Assembly (NCBI RefSeq): GCF_900106035.1
Contig: NZ_FNUC01000004.1
Span: forward strand, 3,509,722-3,573,721
Reading direction: 5' to 3'
Origin: Jiangella alba
Lineage (GTDB): Bacteria; Actinomycetota; Actinomycetes; Jiangellales; Jiangellaceae
Length of the DNA stretch: 64,000 bases
In this document: positions 24,178 through 32,364 of the stretch, piece after piece
Layout: every line of letters starts with the position of its first letter
Numbering within the stretch: position 1 is the first letter of the stretch
Made by a program: the position numbers and the translations under genes
Notes under the pieces: model-generated
Seen by the model: only the letters and a program-made list of their open reading frames with translations
Database searches by the model: none
What the model was told of the DNA's origin: nothing

Positions 24178-25581
24178 TCACTGGGCGAGGAATCCGGCGA
24201 TCTCGTCGCGGGCGGACTCCAGGTTCTGCTTCGTGTTGCCGTCGAAGAACGACTTCTGGATCGCCTCCGCCCAGATGTCCAGCGCCCGGGTCAGCTCGGG
24301 GTGCGGCGGGAACCGGATCTCGGCGATCTCGGCGGTCTCCTCCAGCACCTGGCGGTACTCGCCCGCGGTGCTGCCCCACGAGTCGACCAGGCCGGCCAGC
24401 TCCTCGTTCTCCCACGCCGACGCCCGCACCGGGTTCATGTTGCCGGCCAGGTTGGTCTGGACGAGCACGTCCGGGCTGGTCAGCCACTGCAGGAAGGTCC
24501 AGGCGGCGCCCTTCTCCTCCGACGCCGACGCCATGCTCAGCTGCCAGATCCAGGCGCTGGCGAACCGGCCCTCCGGGCCCTCGGGCACCAGGGCGTAGCC
24601 GACGTCGTCGGCGATGTTCGACTCGGCCGCGTCCTCGTAGGTGGGCGCGAACAGGTCGGCCTCGTTGAGGGCCATGGCGAACCGGCCGCTGGCCATGCCC
24701 TGCAGCACCTCGTACCAGGTGAACGCCGACGCGTCCTGCGGCGAGCCCTTCTTGACGATGTCGATGAACAGGTCGGTGACCTCGGCCGCGGTGTCGGTGG
24801 CGATCGCCACCTCGCCGTCGTCGTCCAGCAGCCGCACCCCGTAGGCCTGGGCCATGCTGGCGAAGGTCAGGTAGGGCAGGTCCCAGTACTTGTCGAACCG
24901 CGTGACGATGGGGAAGACGCCGCTCGTGGTCTCCGCGGCGGCCAACTGCTCGGTCGCGGCGAGGACGTCGTCATAGGTCTGCGGCACCTGCACGCCCGCG
25001 GCCTCGAACACGCTCGGCCGGTAGGTGAGGTTGTACGACTCGAAGTTGATCGGCAGCGCCCACAGGTCGCCCTCGCCCAGGCCGGTCAGCAGCTCGCGGT
25101 TCCACCGGCCCGCGTCGAGCACGCCGGGGACGAAGTCGTCGACGGCGTACTCCGGCATGGTCACGGCCGGGTTGTCCACGTAGCTGTCCAGCGGCTCCAG
25201 CCAGCCCGCGGCCGCGTACTGCCAGTTGTGCAGCGGGTCGGTCATGAAGACGTCGTAGTTTCCGACGCCGGACGAGAGATCGGCCTGCAGCTTGTCGAAG
25301 CCCTGCTGCTCGTTGAGGACCTCGACGTCGACGGTGATGCCGGTCTCCTCCTCGAACTGCTCGAGCAGCGGCTGCACCGACGCGACGAACGGGTGCTCGA
25401 TCAGCATCAGGTTGATCTCGCTGCCCTCGAAGGCCCGCGGATCGTAGTCCTGACCGGCGTTGAGCTCCGCACCGGCCGAGCCGTCCGTCTCGTTCGACGG
25501 CGACGCGGGGCCGCAGGCGCCGAGCACCAGCGCCGCCGTCAGCGTGGCGGCCGCGGTCGCGGCGAACCTTCTGACCTTCAT
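24178..25581 (-). CDS. ABC importer substrate-binding lipoprotein (CUT1 type)
   Basis: The 467-residue protein starts MKVRRFAATAAATL and has a lipobox ending LVLGACG, anchoring it outside the membrane. The mature part is a two-lobed family 1 type binding protein. Landmarks are LMLIEHPFVASVQPLLEQFEEET, with the hinge approach VFMTDPLHNW, and the W-T-F-L-Q-W-L segment near the C-terminus. I use the ATG at 25581, preceded by GGAGG. It is the first transport gene after the glycohydrolase, 36 bases downstream. Aromatic residues in the cleft would stack on a sugar ring, but the ligand cannot be read from sequence. Confidence 0.87.
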   Translation of the reverse strand: MKVRRFAATAAATLTAALVLGACGPASPSNETDGSAGAELNAGQDYDPRAFEGSEINLMLIEHPFVASVQPLLEQFEEETGITVDVEVLNEQQGFDKLQADLSSGVGNYDVFMTDPLHNWQYAAAGWLEPLDSYVDNPAVTMPEYAVDDFVPGVLDAGRWNRELLTGLGEGDLWALPINFESYNLTYRPSVFEAAGVQVPQTYDDVLAATEQLAAAETTSGVFPIVTRFDKYWDLPYLTFASMAQAYGVRLLDDDGEVAIATDTAAEVTDLFIDIVKKGSPQDASAFTWYEVLQGMASGRFAMALNEADLFAPTYEDAAESNIADDVGYALVPEGPEGRFASAWIWQLSMASASEEKGAAWTFLQWLTSPDVLVQTNLAGNMNPVRASAWENEELAGLVDSWGSTAGEYRQVLEETAEIAEIRFPPHPELTRALDIWAEAIQKSFFDGNTKQNLESARDEIAGFLAQ

Positions 25582-25617
25582 GGGTCTACCTCCTGGCAGG
25601 ACGAACACGGAGATGCA

Positions 25618-26712
25618 TCAGGACTGGGACGGCTTGGGGAGGGCGGCCACGCCGGTCAGCCGGCGCGCGACCCCCGCGATGTCGAGCTGGTTGGCGTCGA
25701 GCACCGCCTGGTAGGCGTCGCGCGGGACCTGCCCGAACCCGGACAGGGCGCCGGCGATCGATCCGGCCATGCAGGCGACGGTGTCGGTGTCGTCGCCCGC
25801 GTTGGCCGCGGCCACCACCGTCAGCCACGGGTCGCCGGCCGCCGCGACCACGAACCCGATGGCCGCGGGCACCGCCTCGGCGGCGTGCAGTCCGGTGCCG
25901 ACGTAGTCGGCGATGCGGGCCACCGCCTGGTCGATGTCGTCGCTGGCGATGGCGATCTTGACGGCCAGCTCGATGCGCGCCTCGACGCTGGCGCCGGCGG
26001 CGTCGCGTCCGTCGCGGCCGCCGATCTCAGCGCCCAGCCGGGCGCCGGCCCGGGCCGCCCGGACGACGTCGACGAGGGTCGCGTCGTCGGCGAGGGCGAT
26101 GGAGACGGCGGCGGCGATCGCACCCGCGCCGGCGACGCCGACGTTCGTGAAGTGGCTGGGCCGGCAGGTGATCGCGGCGGCCTCGACGGCGGCGCGGAGG
26201 TTGCCCGGGTTGACCAGGCCGGCCGGCGCGACCCGCATGGCGCCGCCGTTGCTGGTGCCCATGGTCGTCTCGCGGCCCGCCGCGCCGATGGTCTCCGGGT
26301 CGGCGCCGCCGCGCAGCGCCTCGACCGAACGCCGTGTGCTCGGCCCGGCGAAGTGCGGGAAGTAGTCCGGGTTCTCCGACCAGCCGAGGATCATCTGCGC
26401 GACGGCGGCGGCGGTCACCGCACCGTTGCCCTTGATGAACTCCTCCGCCAGCAGCAGCATCTGGCTGGAGTCGTCGGTGATCTGCGCGGGCTTGCGGCCC
26501 TTGGCGTAGGGGGAGTCGGCCGGCGGCTCGTGGAACACCTCGACCCGTCCGCCCCAGAGGTCGCGGATCTCCCGGATGCTGCGCTGCTCCGTCGGCGCGC
26601 CGAGAGCGTCGCCGATGACGGCGGTGGCGAGCGAGCCGTGCACCCTGTCCTGCAGCTGGGTGAACTCCCACTCTCGATCGAGGCCGGGGGTGGGGACAGA
26701 CTGCTGGGCCAT
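25618..26712 (-). CDS. ADP-ribosylglycohydrolase-family protein
   Basis: The 364-residue all-helical protein keeps the two magnesium sites of the DraG/ARH family: ITDDSSQM with Asp80 and Asp81, and NAGDDTDTVACM with Asp307, Asp308 and Asp310. The family cleaves N- or O-glycosidic bonds of ADP-ribose, classically to arginine. Cluster-borne bacterial members such as E. coli YegU probably act on small nucleoside-like glycosides. Here it heads the operon with a sugar importer, a ureohydrolase and a PfkB kinase, so a small imported glycoside is a likelier substrate than modified protein. The start at 26712 is chosen for GAGGA upstream and correct domain length. Confidence 0.85.
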   Translation of the reverse strand: MAQQSVPTPGLDREWEFTQLQDRVHGSLATAVIGDALGAPTEQRSIREIRDLWGGRVEVFHEPPADSPYAKGRKPAQITDDSSQMLLLAEEFIKGNGAVTAAAVAQMILGWSENPDYFPHFAGPSTRRSVEALRGGADPETIGAAGRETTMGTSNGGAMRVAPAGLVNPGNLRAAVEAAAITCRPSHFTNVGVAGAGAIAAAVSIALADDATLVDVVRAARAGARLGAEIGGRDGRDAAGASVEARIELAVKIAIASDDIDQAVARIADYVGTGLHAAEAVPAAIGFVVAAAGDPWLTVVAAANAGDDTDTVACMAGSIAGALSGFGQVPRDAYQAVLDANQLDIAGVARRLTGVAALPKPSQS

Positions 26713-26785
26713 ACGGGATCCTCTTTCTGCGAACCGGTTGCCGGCGTATCGGACCTGGAGGGAGCCGATGGCCGGGACCGTAGCA

Positions 26786-26822
26786 ACTTGTAGGTACATG
26801 TGCAAGACTTGTTGTGACAAGT
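26786..26822. promoter_or_regulatory. Two GntR/HutC-type operator sites in the divergent region
   Basis: ACTTGT-AGGT-ACATGT (26786-26801, one mismatch) and ACTTGT-TGTG-ACAAGT (26807-26822, perfect) share 6-bp arms and a 4-bp spacer. Their centres are 21 bp apart, two helical turns. The layout suits cooperative binding of the divergently encoded GntR protein. The second site lies only nine bases before the gntR start codon, so the regulator should repress itself as well as the catabolic operon. Confidence 0.8.
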
Positions 26823-26831
26823 GGAGGTGGC

Positions 26832-27536
26832 ATGAGGCCGGCGTATCAACGGGTGGCAGACTCGCTCCGGGCCGACATCGAGGCCGGCCGCTGGCAGCCG
26901 GCGACCAAACTGCCGAGTGAGCACACGCTCGCGCAGACGTTCGAGGTGTCCCGGACGACCATCCGGCAGGCGCTGGACGTCCTGGAGTCGGCCAACGTCA
27001 TCCGGCGCCAGCAGGGCAAGGGCACCTTCGTCGCCGCTCAGGGCGTCTCGCACGTGCTCGGCGACCTCAAGAGCTTCACCGACACGCTGCGCGAACTGGG
27101 CAAGCAGCCCGGCATCCGGGACGTCTCGGTCGCGATCGACGACGACCCTCCGGCCGACGCGACCACCTTCCTGCGCGGCTCCCGCATCTGGTGCGTCGAG
27201 CGCGTCCGCACCGCCGACGGCCGGGCGTTCTGCCGCATGCAGTCGTGGCTGCCCGACGCCCTCGCCGCCGGCATCGCCGAGGACGAGCTGCTGGCCCGGC
27301 AGTCGCTCTACGCGCTGCTCGCCGACCTGTCCGACGAGCGGCCGGCCGAGGCGACCGAGGTGATCCGGGCCGAGGCGGCCAGCGCCGAGGACTCCGTCGC
27401 GCTCGGGGTGCCGAAGGACACGCCGCTGCTCAGCATCTACCGGTGGACCAGCAACCACCGGGGAGCGCCCATCGAGTTCGTCCGCTCGGCCTCCCCGGGC
27501 GACCGCTACGAGTACGTCATCCGCCTCAAGCAATGA
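26832..27536 (+). CDS. GntR-family regulator, HutC/UTRA type
   Basis: This 234-residue protein has a GntR winged HTH at about residues 1-70 (LPSEHTLAQTFEVSRTTIRQ in part, then GKGTFVA). A UTRA ligand domain of about 150 residues follows, as in HutC, FarR and NagR, which sense small metabolites or phosphosugars. The ATG at 26832 has GGAGG seven bases upstream. It is divergent from the glycohydrolase/importer operon, and two palindromic sites lie between them. The likely effector is an intermediate of that pathway, such as the phosphorylated sugar. Its stop overlaps the next start codon. Confidence 0.87.
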   Translation: MRPAYQRVADSLRADIEAGRWQPATKLPSEHTLAQTFEVSRTTIRQALDVLESANVIRRQQGKGTFVAAQGVSHVLGDLKSFTDTLRELGKQPGIRDVSVAIDDDPPADATTFLRGSRIWCVERVRTADGRAFCRMQSWLPDALAAGIAEDELLARQSLYALLADLSDERPAEATEVIRAEAASAEDSVALGVPKDTPLLSIYRWTSNHRGAPIEFVRSASPGDRYEYVIRLKQ

Positions 27537-28081
27537 CCCCGGGTGGGGTCGACATCGTGGTCGCGGTGCGGTTCGCTGGGCCGGTGAAGGCCGTCGCCGC
27601 GCTCTCCCTCCTGGCCGTCGCCTGCCTCGCCGGCTGCGGCACGACGGCCGCCGACGGGCGCGCCGGTTCGTCCGCCACCGGCGCCTGCCCGTCGGTGCAC
27701 GACCAGCCGATGCCGGACGACTGCGTGGGCTACGACCCCGACGCCGGCATGCGCGCCAACGACGCCTACCGGGAGCGCAGCGTGCTGCCGCCGGGCGGGC
27801 GGGGCGAGGCGGTCGAGCACCACGCCCGCATCGTGGCGGCCCTCACCGAGGCCGTCGCGGCCGGTCCGCTGACGGTCGACGACGCCCGCGCCGTCCTCGA
27901 GCCGCTCGGCTACGACAGCGTCCAGGGCCACGGGTCGTCCGAGGTGTCGATGGGCGGGCTGTCCATCGGTGTGGACGTCGGGACCGGCTGCGTCTACGGC
28001 GAGATCCGCGACACCGAGGTCACCCTCGACATCGGCGGCGGCATCGTCGACGGCGGCTGCCTGCCGGCCGTCGGGAACTGA
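27533..28081 (+). CDS. Small lipoprotein of unknown function
   Basis: The 182-residue product has a lipobox ending VACLAGCG and a following Gly/Ser/Ala linker. A domain of about 120 residues carries paired cysteines (ACPSVHDQPMPDDC) and a GTGC-x-YG segment, suggesting disulfides outside the cell. The ATG at 27533 overlaps the gntR stop (ATGA). A GTG at 27584 (VKAVAALS) gives a more normal signal peptide and may be the true start. I do not recognise the family. Coupling to gntR may be incidental, as nothing in the protein suggests a role in the pathway. Confidence 0.62.
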   Translation: MTPGGVDIVVAVRFAGPVKAVAALSLLAVACLAGCGTTAADGRAGSSATGACPSVHDQPMPDDCVGYDPDAGMRANDAYRERSVLPPGGRGEAVEHHARIVAALTEAVAAGPLTVDDARAVLEPLGYDSVQGHGSSEVSMGGLSIGVDVGTGCVYGEIRDTEVTLDIGGGIVDGGCLPAVGN

Positions 28082-28089
28082 CGGCCGCG

Positions 28090-28596
28090 TCACTCCTTCC
28101 AGGCGACGTCGTGCCAGTAGGCGGCGTGCGCGCTGGTCTGGCGGACGATCCGGTCGGGTGCCGGTGGAGCCGGCCAGAGCTGCAGGAGGTAGCGGTCCGG
28201 GCCGGGCCGCGCGGTGTCGACCTGACGGCCGGCCGCGAACCCCGCGGCGCTGTAGCGGACCCGGTGCGACCCGGCGGCCGGCAGCGTCAGCGGGTGCAGG
28301 TCGTCGAAGCTCGTGAGCGCCCCGCTCGTCTTCGCGACGTCGAGGGACACCTCGACGACCTCGTCCCACTGGTCGTCCGGCGGCGGCTCGGCGGCCGACC
28401 ACGCGACGGTGAAGGCGACCGACCCGGTGTGCAGTCCGGTGATGAGGTGCACCTGGTGCGCCACCGCGGCCCCGGCCAGGCCGTTGCGCTGCCCCCGCCG
28501 CGCGACGTCGGGCATGGCCGGCTCCTCGGGCCCGTTGGTCAGCAGGTGCGCGAATCCGTAGTGCACCGACACCTCGCCCGAGAACAGCTCTGTCAT
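28090..28596 (-). CDS. Hypothetical protein
   Basis: A 168-residue protein beginning MTELFSGEVSVHYGFAHLL, without a signal peptide. It is mainly beta-stranded by sequence pattern (VHLITGLHTGSVAFTVAW; HRVRYSAAGFAAGRQVD) and ends in the Trp-rich YWHDVAWKE. No known motif is seen. A slightly longer frame to 28626 is possible, but the ATG at 28596 is a better start for a soluble protein. It is convergent with the lipoprotein gene and divergent from the alpha/beta hydrolase gene, with 70 bases between starts. Confidence 0.6.
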   Translation of the reverse strand: MTELFSGEVSVHYGFAHLLTNGPEEPAMPDVARRGQRNGLAGAAVAHQVHLITGLHTGSVAFTVAWSAAEPPPDDQWDEVVEVSLDVAKTSGALTSFDDLHPLTLPAAGSHRVRYSAAGFAAGRQVDTARPGPDRYLLQLWPAPPAPDRIVRQTSAHAAYWHDVAWKE

Positions 28597-28666
28597 GCCG
28601 CCGATCCTCGCCGAGAGGCCGGACACATGGCCATCGGCGGCGGGTTCATGCCTCTAACCTTCGCGC

Positions 28667-29410
28667 ATGGAGTTCCTGAGCGTGGACGGCGCCCGGATCG
28701 CGTTCCGGGTGTCCGGCAGCGGGCCGCCCCTCCTCGCGCCGGAGTGCAACTACACCTGGGACCCCGGGTTCGAGCGGTTGATGGCCCGCCGGTTCACCCT
28801 GATCGTGGCGTCACCGCGCGACTACGGCCGCAGCTCACGCGCGGCCGGGCCGGCTCAGCCGGACCTGTGGGCGACGGACCTGCTGGCGGTGGCCCGGCAC
28901 CTCGGTCATCCGCGCTTCCTCTGCTTCGGCTACTCGTTCACCGGTGCGTGCGGTCCGTGGCTGGCGCTGCGGCTCGCCGAGCACGCGAGCGTGGCGGCCG
29001 TCGCCTCCGGAGGGTTCCCGCTGCTCGGCGACTACGGCATCACCTCCCGCGACGTCGACGGGCAGTTGGCGCGGCTGGAGAACGACCCCGGCACATGGGC
29101 GGCGATGGAGTCGCGATTCGACCCCCGCGCCGGCGCCGCCTTCTACCGCCGGCTGAGCCTGCTGCCCCCGGATGCGCTGGTGGACGACGCGCCCTGCCCG
29201 CTCTACTGCTTCTGGGGCGACCGCGATCACGACGCGGTCGGGATGGTCCTGCCCGGCAGCGAGCTCGCCGCCGGCCTGAGTGCCCGGGGTGTGCCCTGGC
29301 GGCAGTACGAGGGATACGACCACGAAGAACTGAACGGCCGCCTGGAAGTGGCCTGGCCTGACACCGAGGCCTGGCTCCTGGATCGGGCAGCGGACCACGG
29401 GCTCGGGTAG
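28667..29410 (+). CDS. Alpha/beta hydrolase
   Basis: This 247-residue protein has the compact alpha/beta hydrolase fold without a signal peptide. The nucleophile elbow is GYSFTG with Ser90. The acid is probably the Asp in FWGDRDHDAV (about 184-193), and the His is in GYDHEEL (about 217-223). The HG oxyanion motif near the N-terminus is weak (APECNYTW), so the natural reaction is unclear. An esterase, lactonase or hydroxylated-intermediate hydrolase is possible. It converges with the response-regulator gene 13 bases away. No operon partner is evident. Confidence 0.75.
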   Translation: MEFLSVDGARIAFRVSGSGPPLLAPECNYTWDPGFERLMARRFTLIVASPRDYGRSSRAAGPAQPDLWATDLLAVARHLGHPRFLCFGYSFTGACGPWLALRLAEHASVAAVASGGFPLLGDYGITSRDVDGQLARLENDPGTWAAMESRFDPRAGAAFYRRLSLLPPDALVDDAPCPLYCFWGDRDHDAVGMVLPGSELAAGLSARGVPWRQYEGYDHEELNGRLEVAWPDTEAWLLDRAADHGLG

Positions 29411-29423
29411 GGCCCGTGCGGCG

Positions 29424-30071
29424 TCAGGGCTCGATGAGGCCGGCGCGGACGGCGTAGCGGGTGAGCTCGGTGCGGTCGCGCATGCCGAGCTTGGCGAGGA
29501 CATTGGCGCGGTGGCGCTCGACGGTCTTGTGGCTGATGACGAGCTGGGCGGCGATCTGCTTGGAGGTGTAGCCCTCGGCGATGAGCTTCACGACCTCCTC
29601 CTCGCGCTCGGTGAGCACGCCCTGGGGCACCCGCTCGCCGCGGCGCATGCGGTCGAGGAAGTCGCGGACGAGGGTGCCCGCGACGCCGGCGTAGAGGAAC
29701 GGCTCGTTGCGGATGGCGGCCCGGCAGGCGGCCACGAGGTCTTCGTCGGCCGCGGACTTCAGGACGTAGCCGCAGGCGCCGGCCTGCAGGGCGGCGAAGA
29801 AGTACTGCTCGTTGTCGTGCATCGACAGCATGAGGGTGCGCACGGACGGGGCGCGGCGGGCGATCTCGCGGGCGGCCTGCAGGCCGGTGAGCCGGGGCAT
29901 GGAGACGTCGAGGATGGCGAGGTCGGGCACGGTGGCGCGGGCGAGCTCGACCGCCTCGGCGCCGGTGGCGGCCTCGGCGACGACGGTGAGGTCGGGTTCG
30001 GCCTCGAGGATGCGCCGGATGCCGCCGCGCACCAGGGCGTGGTCGTCGGCGAGCAGGATCCGGACGGTCAT
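29424..30071 (-). CDS. NarL/LuxR-type response regulator
   Basis: The 215-residue protein has a receiver domain with Asp9-Asp10, phospho-acceptor Asp55 (LAILDVSMP) and Lys105 (YVLKSA). A LuxR-type HTH covers about residues 150-210 (LTEREEEVVKLIAEGYTSKQ and SHKTVERHR). It overlaps the kinase gene by four bases (ATGA) and is its cognate partner. Phosphorylation would allow dimerisation and DNA binding. The adjacent ion transporter on the same strand is a possible target. No direct binding site could be recognised. Confidence 0.9.
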   Translation of the reverse strand: MTVRILLADDHALVRGGIRRILEAEPDLTVVAEAATGAEAVELARATVPDLAILDVSMPRLTGLQAAREIARRAPSVRTLMLSMHDNEQYFFAALQAGACGYVLKSAADEDLVAACRAAIRNEPFLYAGVAGTLVRDFLDRMRRGERVPQGVLTEREEEVVKLIAEGYTSKQIAAQLVISHKTVERHRANVLAKLGMRDRTELTRYAVRAGLIEP

Positions 30072-31039
30072 GACGGCGGCTCCGCGACGGGGAGCTCGAG
30101 GATCACCTCGGTGCCGGCGCCGCGGCGCGAGCGCAACTCGAGCCGGCCGCCGACCATGCGGGCGCGCTCCTGCATCCCCTGGATGCCGGCACCGGCCGTC
30201 GCGTCGGCGCCGCCGACGCCGTCGTCGGCGACCCTGAGGGTGAGGGTGTCACCCCGGCGGGTCAGCCCGAGCTCCACGGCGTGCGCGTGGGCGTGCCGGG
30301 CCACGTTGGTCAGGGCCTCCTGCGCCACCCGGTAGGTGACCAGCTCGGCCTCGCGGCTCAGCGCGGGCAGGCCGGGCAGGAACCCGCGGGTGACGGGGAT
30401 GCCGGTGCGGGCGGTGAGGTCGCTGGCCAGGCTGGACAGCGAGTTCAGCAGGCCGAGGTCGGCCAGGACGCCGGGGCGCAGGCGCTGGGAGATCCGGCGG
30501 ACCTCTTCCAGGCTGGTCCGGGTGGTGTCGCGGACCTGCTCCAGCTCGGCGGCGACGTCGGGCGAGGCGCCGTCGGCGGCGTGCTTGAGGCCGAGCAGCA
30601 CGGCGGTGAGGCTCTGCCCGACCTCGTCGTGCAGCTCCTGGGCGATGCGCTGCCGTTCGGCCTCCTGCGCGTGCAGGGCCCGGGTGGTGCTGGCGGTGCG
30701 CTCGGCCTCCAGCCGCTCGAGCATCGCGTTGAACCCCGCCACCAGCGGCCTGGCCGGCCCGGCGCCGTCCTCGTCCAGCCGCCGGCCGGGACGGCGCAGG
30801 TCGATGGTGCCCATGACCGCGGTGAGGCGGTCCAGCGGCCGCAGCACCGAGCGCAGCAGGACCGCGTTGAGAGCGACGATGACGGCCAGGCCGAGGGACA
30901 GGACGAGGACCTCGGACCACAGCGTCCGCGCCGACACCGTCGCCGGCGTGAGCACCAGGGCGAGCGTTCCGAGCACGAAGACGGCGCCGTTGATCAGGCA
31001 CACGCGCCAGAACAACGGCAGCGACAGCTCCCGTCTCAT
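30068..31039 (-). CDS. NarL-type sensor histidine kinase
   Basis: A 323-residue membrane kinase with two transmembrane segments at about 13-31 and 43-62 and almost no extracytoplasmic loop. A HAMP-like linker follows. The HisKA_3 phosphoacceptor is His137 in ERQRIAQELHDEVGQS (seen in part). An HATPase_c domain has the N box EALTNVARHA and the G1 box ADDGVGG. The short input region suggests it senses membrane state or is controlled by another protein, as in LiaS-type kinases. The start at 31039 gives correct membrane topology. It is cotranscribed with the response regulator and lies 29 bases after the ion transporter gene. Confidence 0.88.
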   Translation of the reverse strand: MRRELSLPLFWRVCLINGAVFVLGTLALVLTPATVSARTLWSEVLVLSLGLAVIVALNAVLLRSVLRPLDRLTAVMGTIDLRRPGRRLDEDGAGPARPLVAGFNAMLERLEAERTASTTRALHAQEAERQRIAQELHDEVGQSLTAVLLGLKHAADGASPDVAAELEQVRDTTRTSLEEVRRISQRLRPGVLADLGLLNSLSSLASDLTARTGIPVTRGFLPGLPALSREAELVTYRVAQEALTNVARHAHAHAVELGLTRRGDTLTLRVADDGVGGADATAGAGIQGMQERARMVGGRLELRSRRGAGTEVILELPVAEPPS

Positions 31040-31068
31040 GGCACCAGCCTGGCAGATTCCACGTCGCC

Positions 31069-32364
31069 TCAGGCGAAAGCGAAGTAGCGGAGGAAGACGT
31101 AGAGCCAGGCGAGCAGGAGCGTCACCGCGGTGACCACGATGCCGTACTTGGTGAACCCCCAGAAGCTGATCGGCTCTCCGGCCTTCGCGGCGATGCCGAG
31201 GACGACGACGTTCGCGCCCGCGGCGACGGCGGTGGCGTTGCCGCCGAGGTCGGCGCCGAAGACGAACGCCCACCAGAGCGGGCTCTCGGGGCCGGACGAC
31301 GGTGTCGCGGCGACCATGTCCTCGACGATGGGCACCATGGCGGTGGTGTAGGGGATGTTGTCGACGAAGGCCCCGATGACGCCCGACCCGAACAGCAGCG
31401 CCGTCGCGCCGAGGAACTCGCGGTCGCCCATCGCCTCCGCGGCGAACCGGCCGATTTCGCCGATGACGCCGACCTGCACCAGCGACCCGACGAGGACGAA
31501 CAGCGCCATGAAGAACGCCAGGGTCGCCCACTCGACCTCCTCGAGGAACTCCTCCGGCGTGGTGCGCGAGACCAGCACGGTCACCCCGGCGCCCAGCATC
31601 GCGACCATCGAGGGGTCGAGGTGCAGCACGGTGTGCAGGCTGAAGGCGACCATGACCAGCCCCAGCACCACCAGGCAGCGCACCAGCAGCCGCATGTTGG
31701 TGATGGCGTCGCGGGGCCGGATGTCGCCGAGCAGGCCGTCGACGTCGATCCGGGTGGCCAGCTGGCGCCGGAACAGTACCCGCGCGAGCAGCACGAACAC
31801 GACCAGCAGGACGACGGTGAGCGGCAGGGAGTGGACGAGGAAGTCGACGAAGCTCAGCCCGGCCCGGCTGCCGATGATGATGTTCGGCGGGTCTCCGATC
31901 AGCGTCGAGGTGCCGCCGATGTTGGATGCCAGGATCAGCGAGATGAGGTACGGCGCCGGCGGCAGCCCGAGGCTGCGGCACACCGACAACGTCACCGGGG
32001 CGACGAGCAGCACGCAGGTGACGTTGTCGAGGATGGGTGCGACGGTCGCGGCGACCAGCACCAGCAGGACGAGCAGCCGGTAGGGCCGCCCGCGCGAGGT
32101 GCGAGCCGCCCACAGCGCCAGGAACTCGAACAGACCGGTCTGCTTGAGCACGCCGACGATCACCATCATCCCGAACAGCAGGAAGATGACGTTCCAGTCG
32201 ATGCCGGTCTCGTGGTCGAAGAAGGCCGTCTCGGCGTCGACCACGCCGATCAGGATCATCGCCCCGACGCCGCCGAGGGCCGCGGCGACCCGGTGGACGC
32301 GTTCGGTGGCGATGAGCGCGTAGCTGACGAGGAAGATGGAGATGGCCGCGGAGGTGAGGATCAC
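31069..32364 (-). CDS. ArsB/NhaD-superfamily ion transporter
   Basis: The 431-residue protein has about 11-12 membrane helices and two re-entrant-type repeats. The first carries DNVTCVLLVAP followed by GTSTLIGDPPN. The second carries VDNIPYTTAMVP followed by GADLGGNATAVAAGAN. These paired motifs define the ion transporter superfamily of ArsB, NhaD, CitM and the human P protein. The GDPPN and DNxP signatures point to an anion or Na+/H+ role, not specifically arsenite. The GTG start overlaps the stop of the RCK_C gene (GTGA). The two-component system follows directly downstream. Confidence 0.85.
   Translation of the reverse strand: MILTSAAISIFLVSYALIATERVHRVAAALGGVGAMILIGVVDAETAFFDHETGIDWNVIFLLFGMMVIVGVLKQTGLFEFLALWAARTSRGRPYRLLVLLVLVAATVAPILDNVTCVLLVAPVTLSVCRSLGLPPAPYLISLILASNIGGTSTLIGDPPNIIIGSRAGLSFVDFLVHSLPLTVVLLVVFVLLARVLFRRQLATRIDVDGLLGDIRPRDAITNMRLLVRCLVVLGLVMVAFSLHTVLHLDPSMVAMLGAGVTVLVSRTTPEEFLEEVEWATLAFFMALFVLVGSLVQVGVIGEIGRFAAEAMGDREFLGATALLFGSGVIGAFVDNIPYTTAMVPIVEDMVAATPSSGPESPLWWAFVFGADLGGNATAVAAGANVVVLGIAAKAGEPISFWGFTKYGIVVTAVTLLLAWLYVFLRYFAFA

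Noticed and set aside
31069-32364. Arsenite exporter call
   Set aside because: Superfamily motifs are present but no arsR, arsC or arsenic context exists. The partner is an RCK_C protein.
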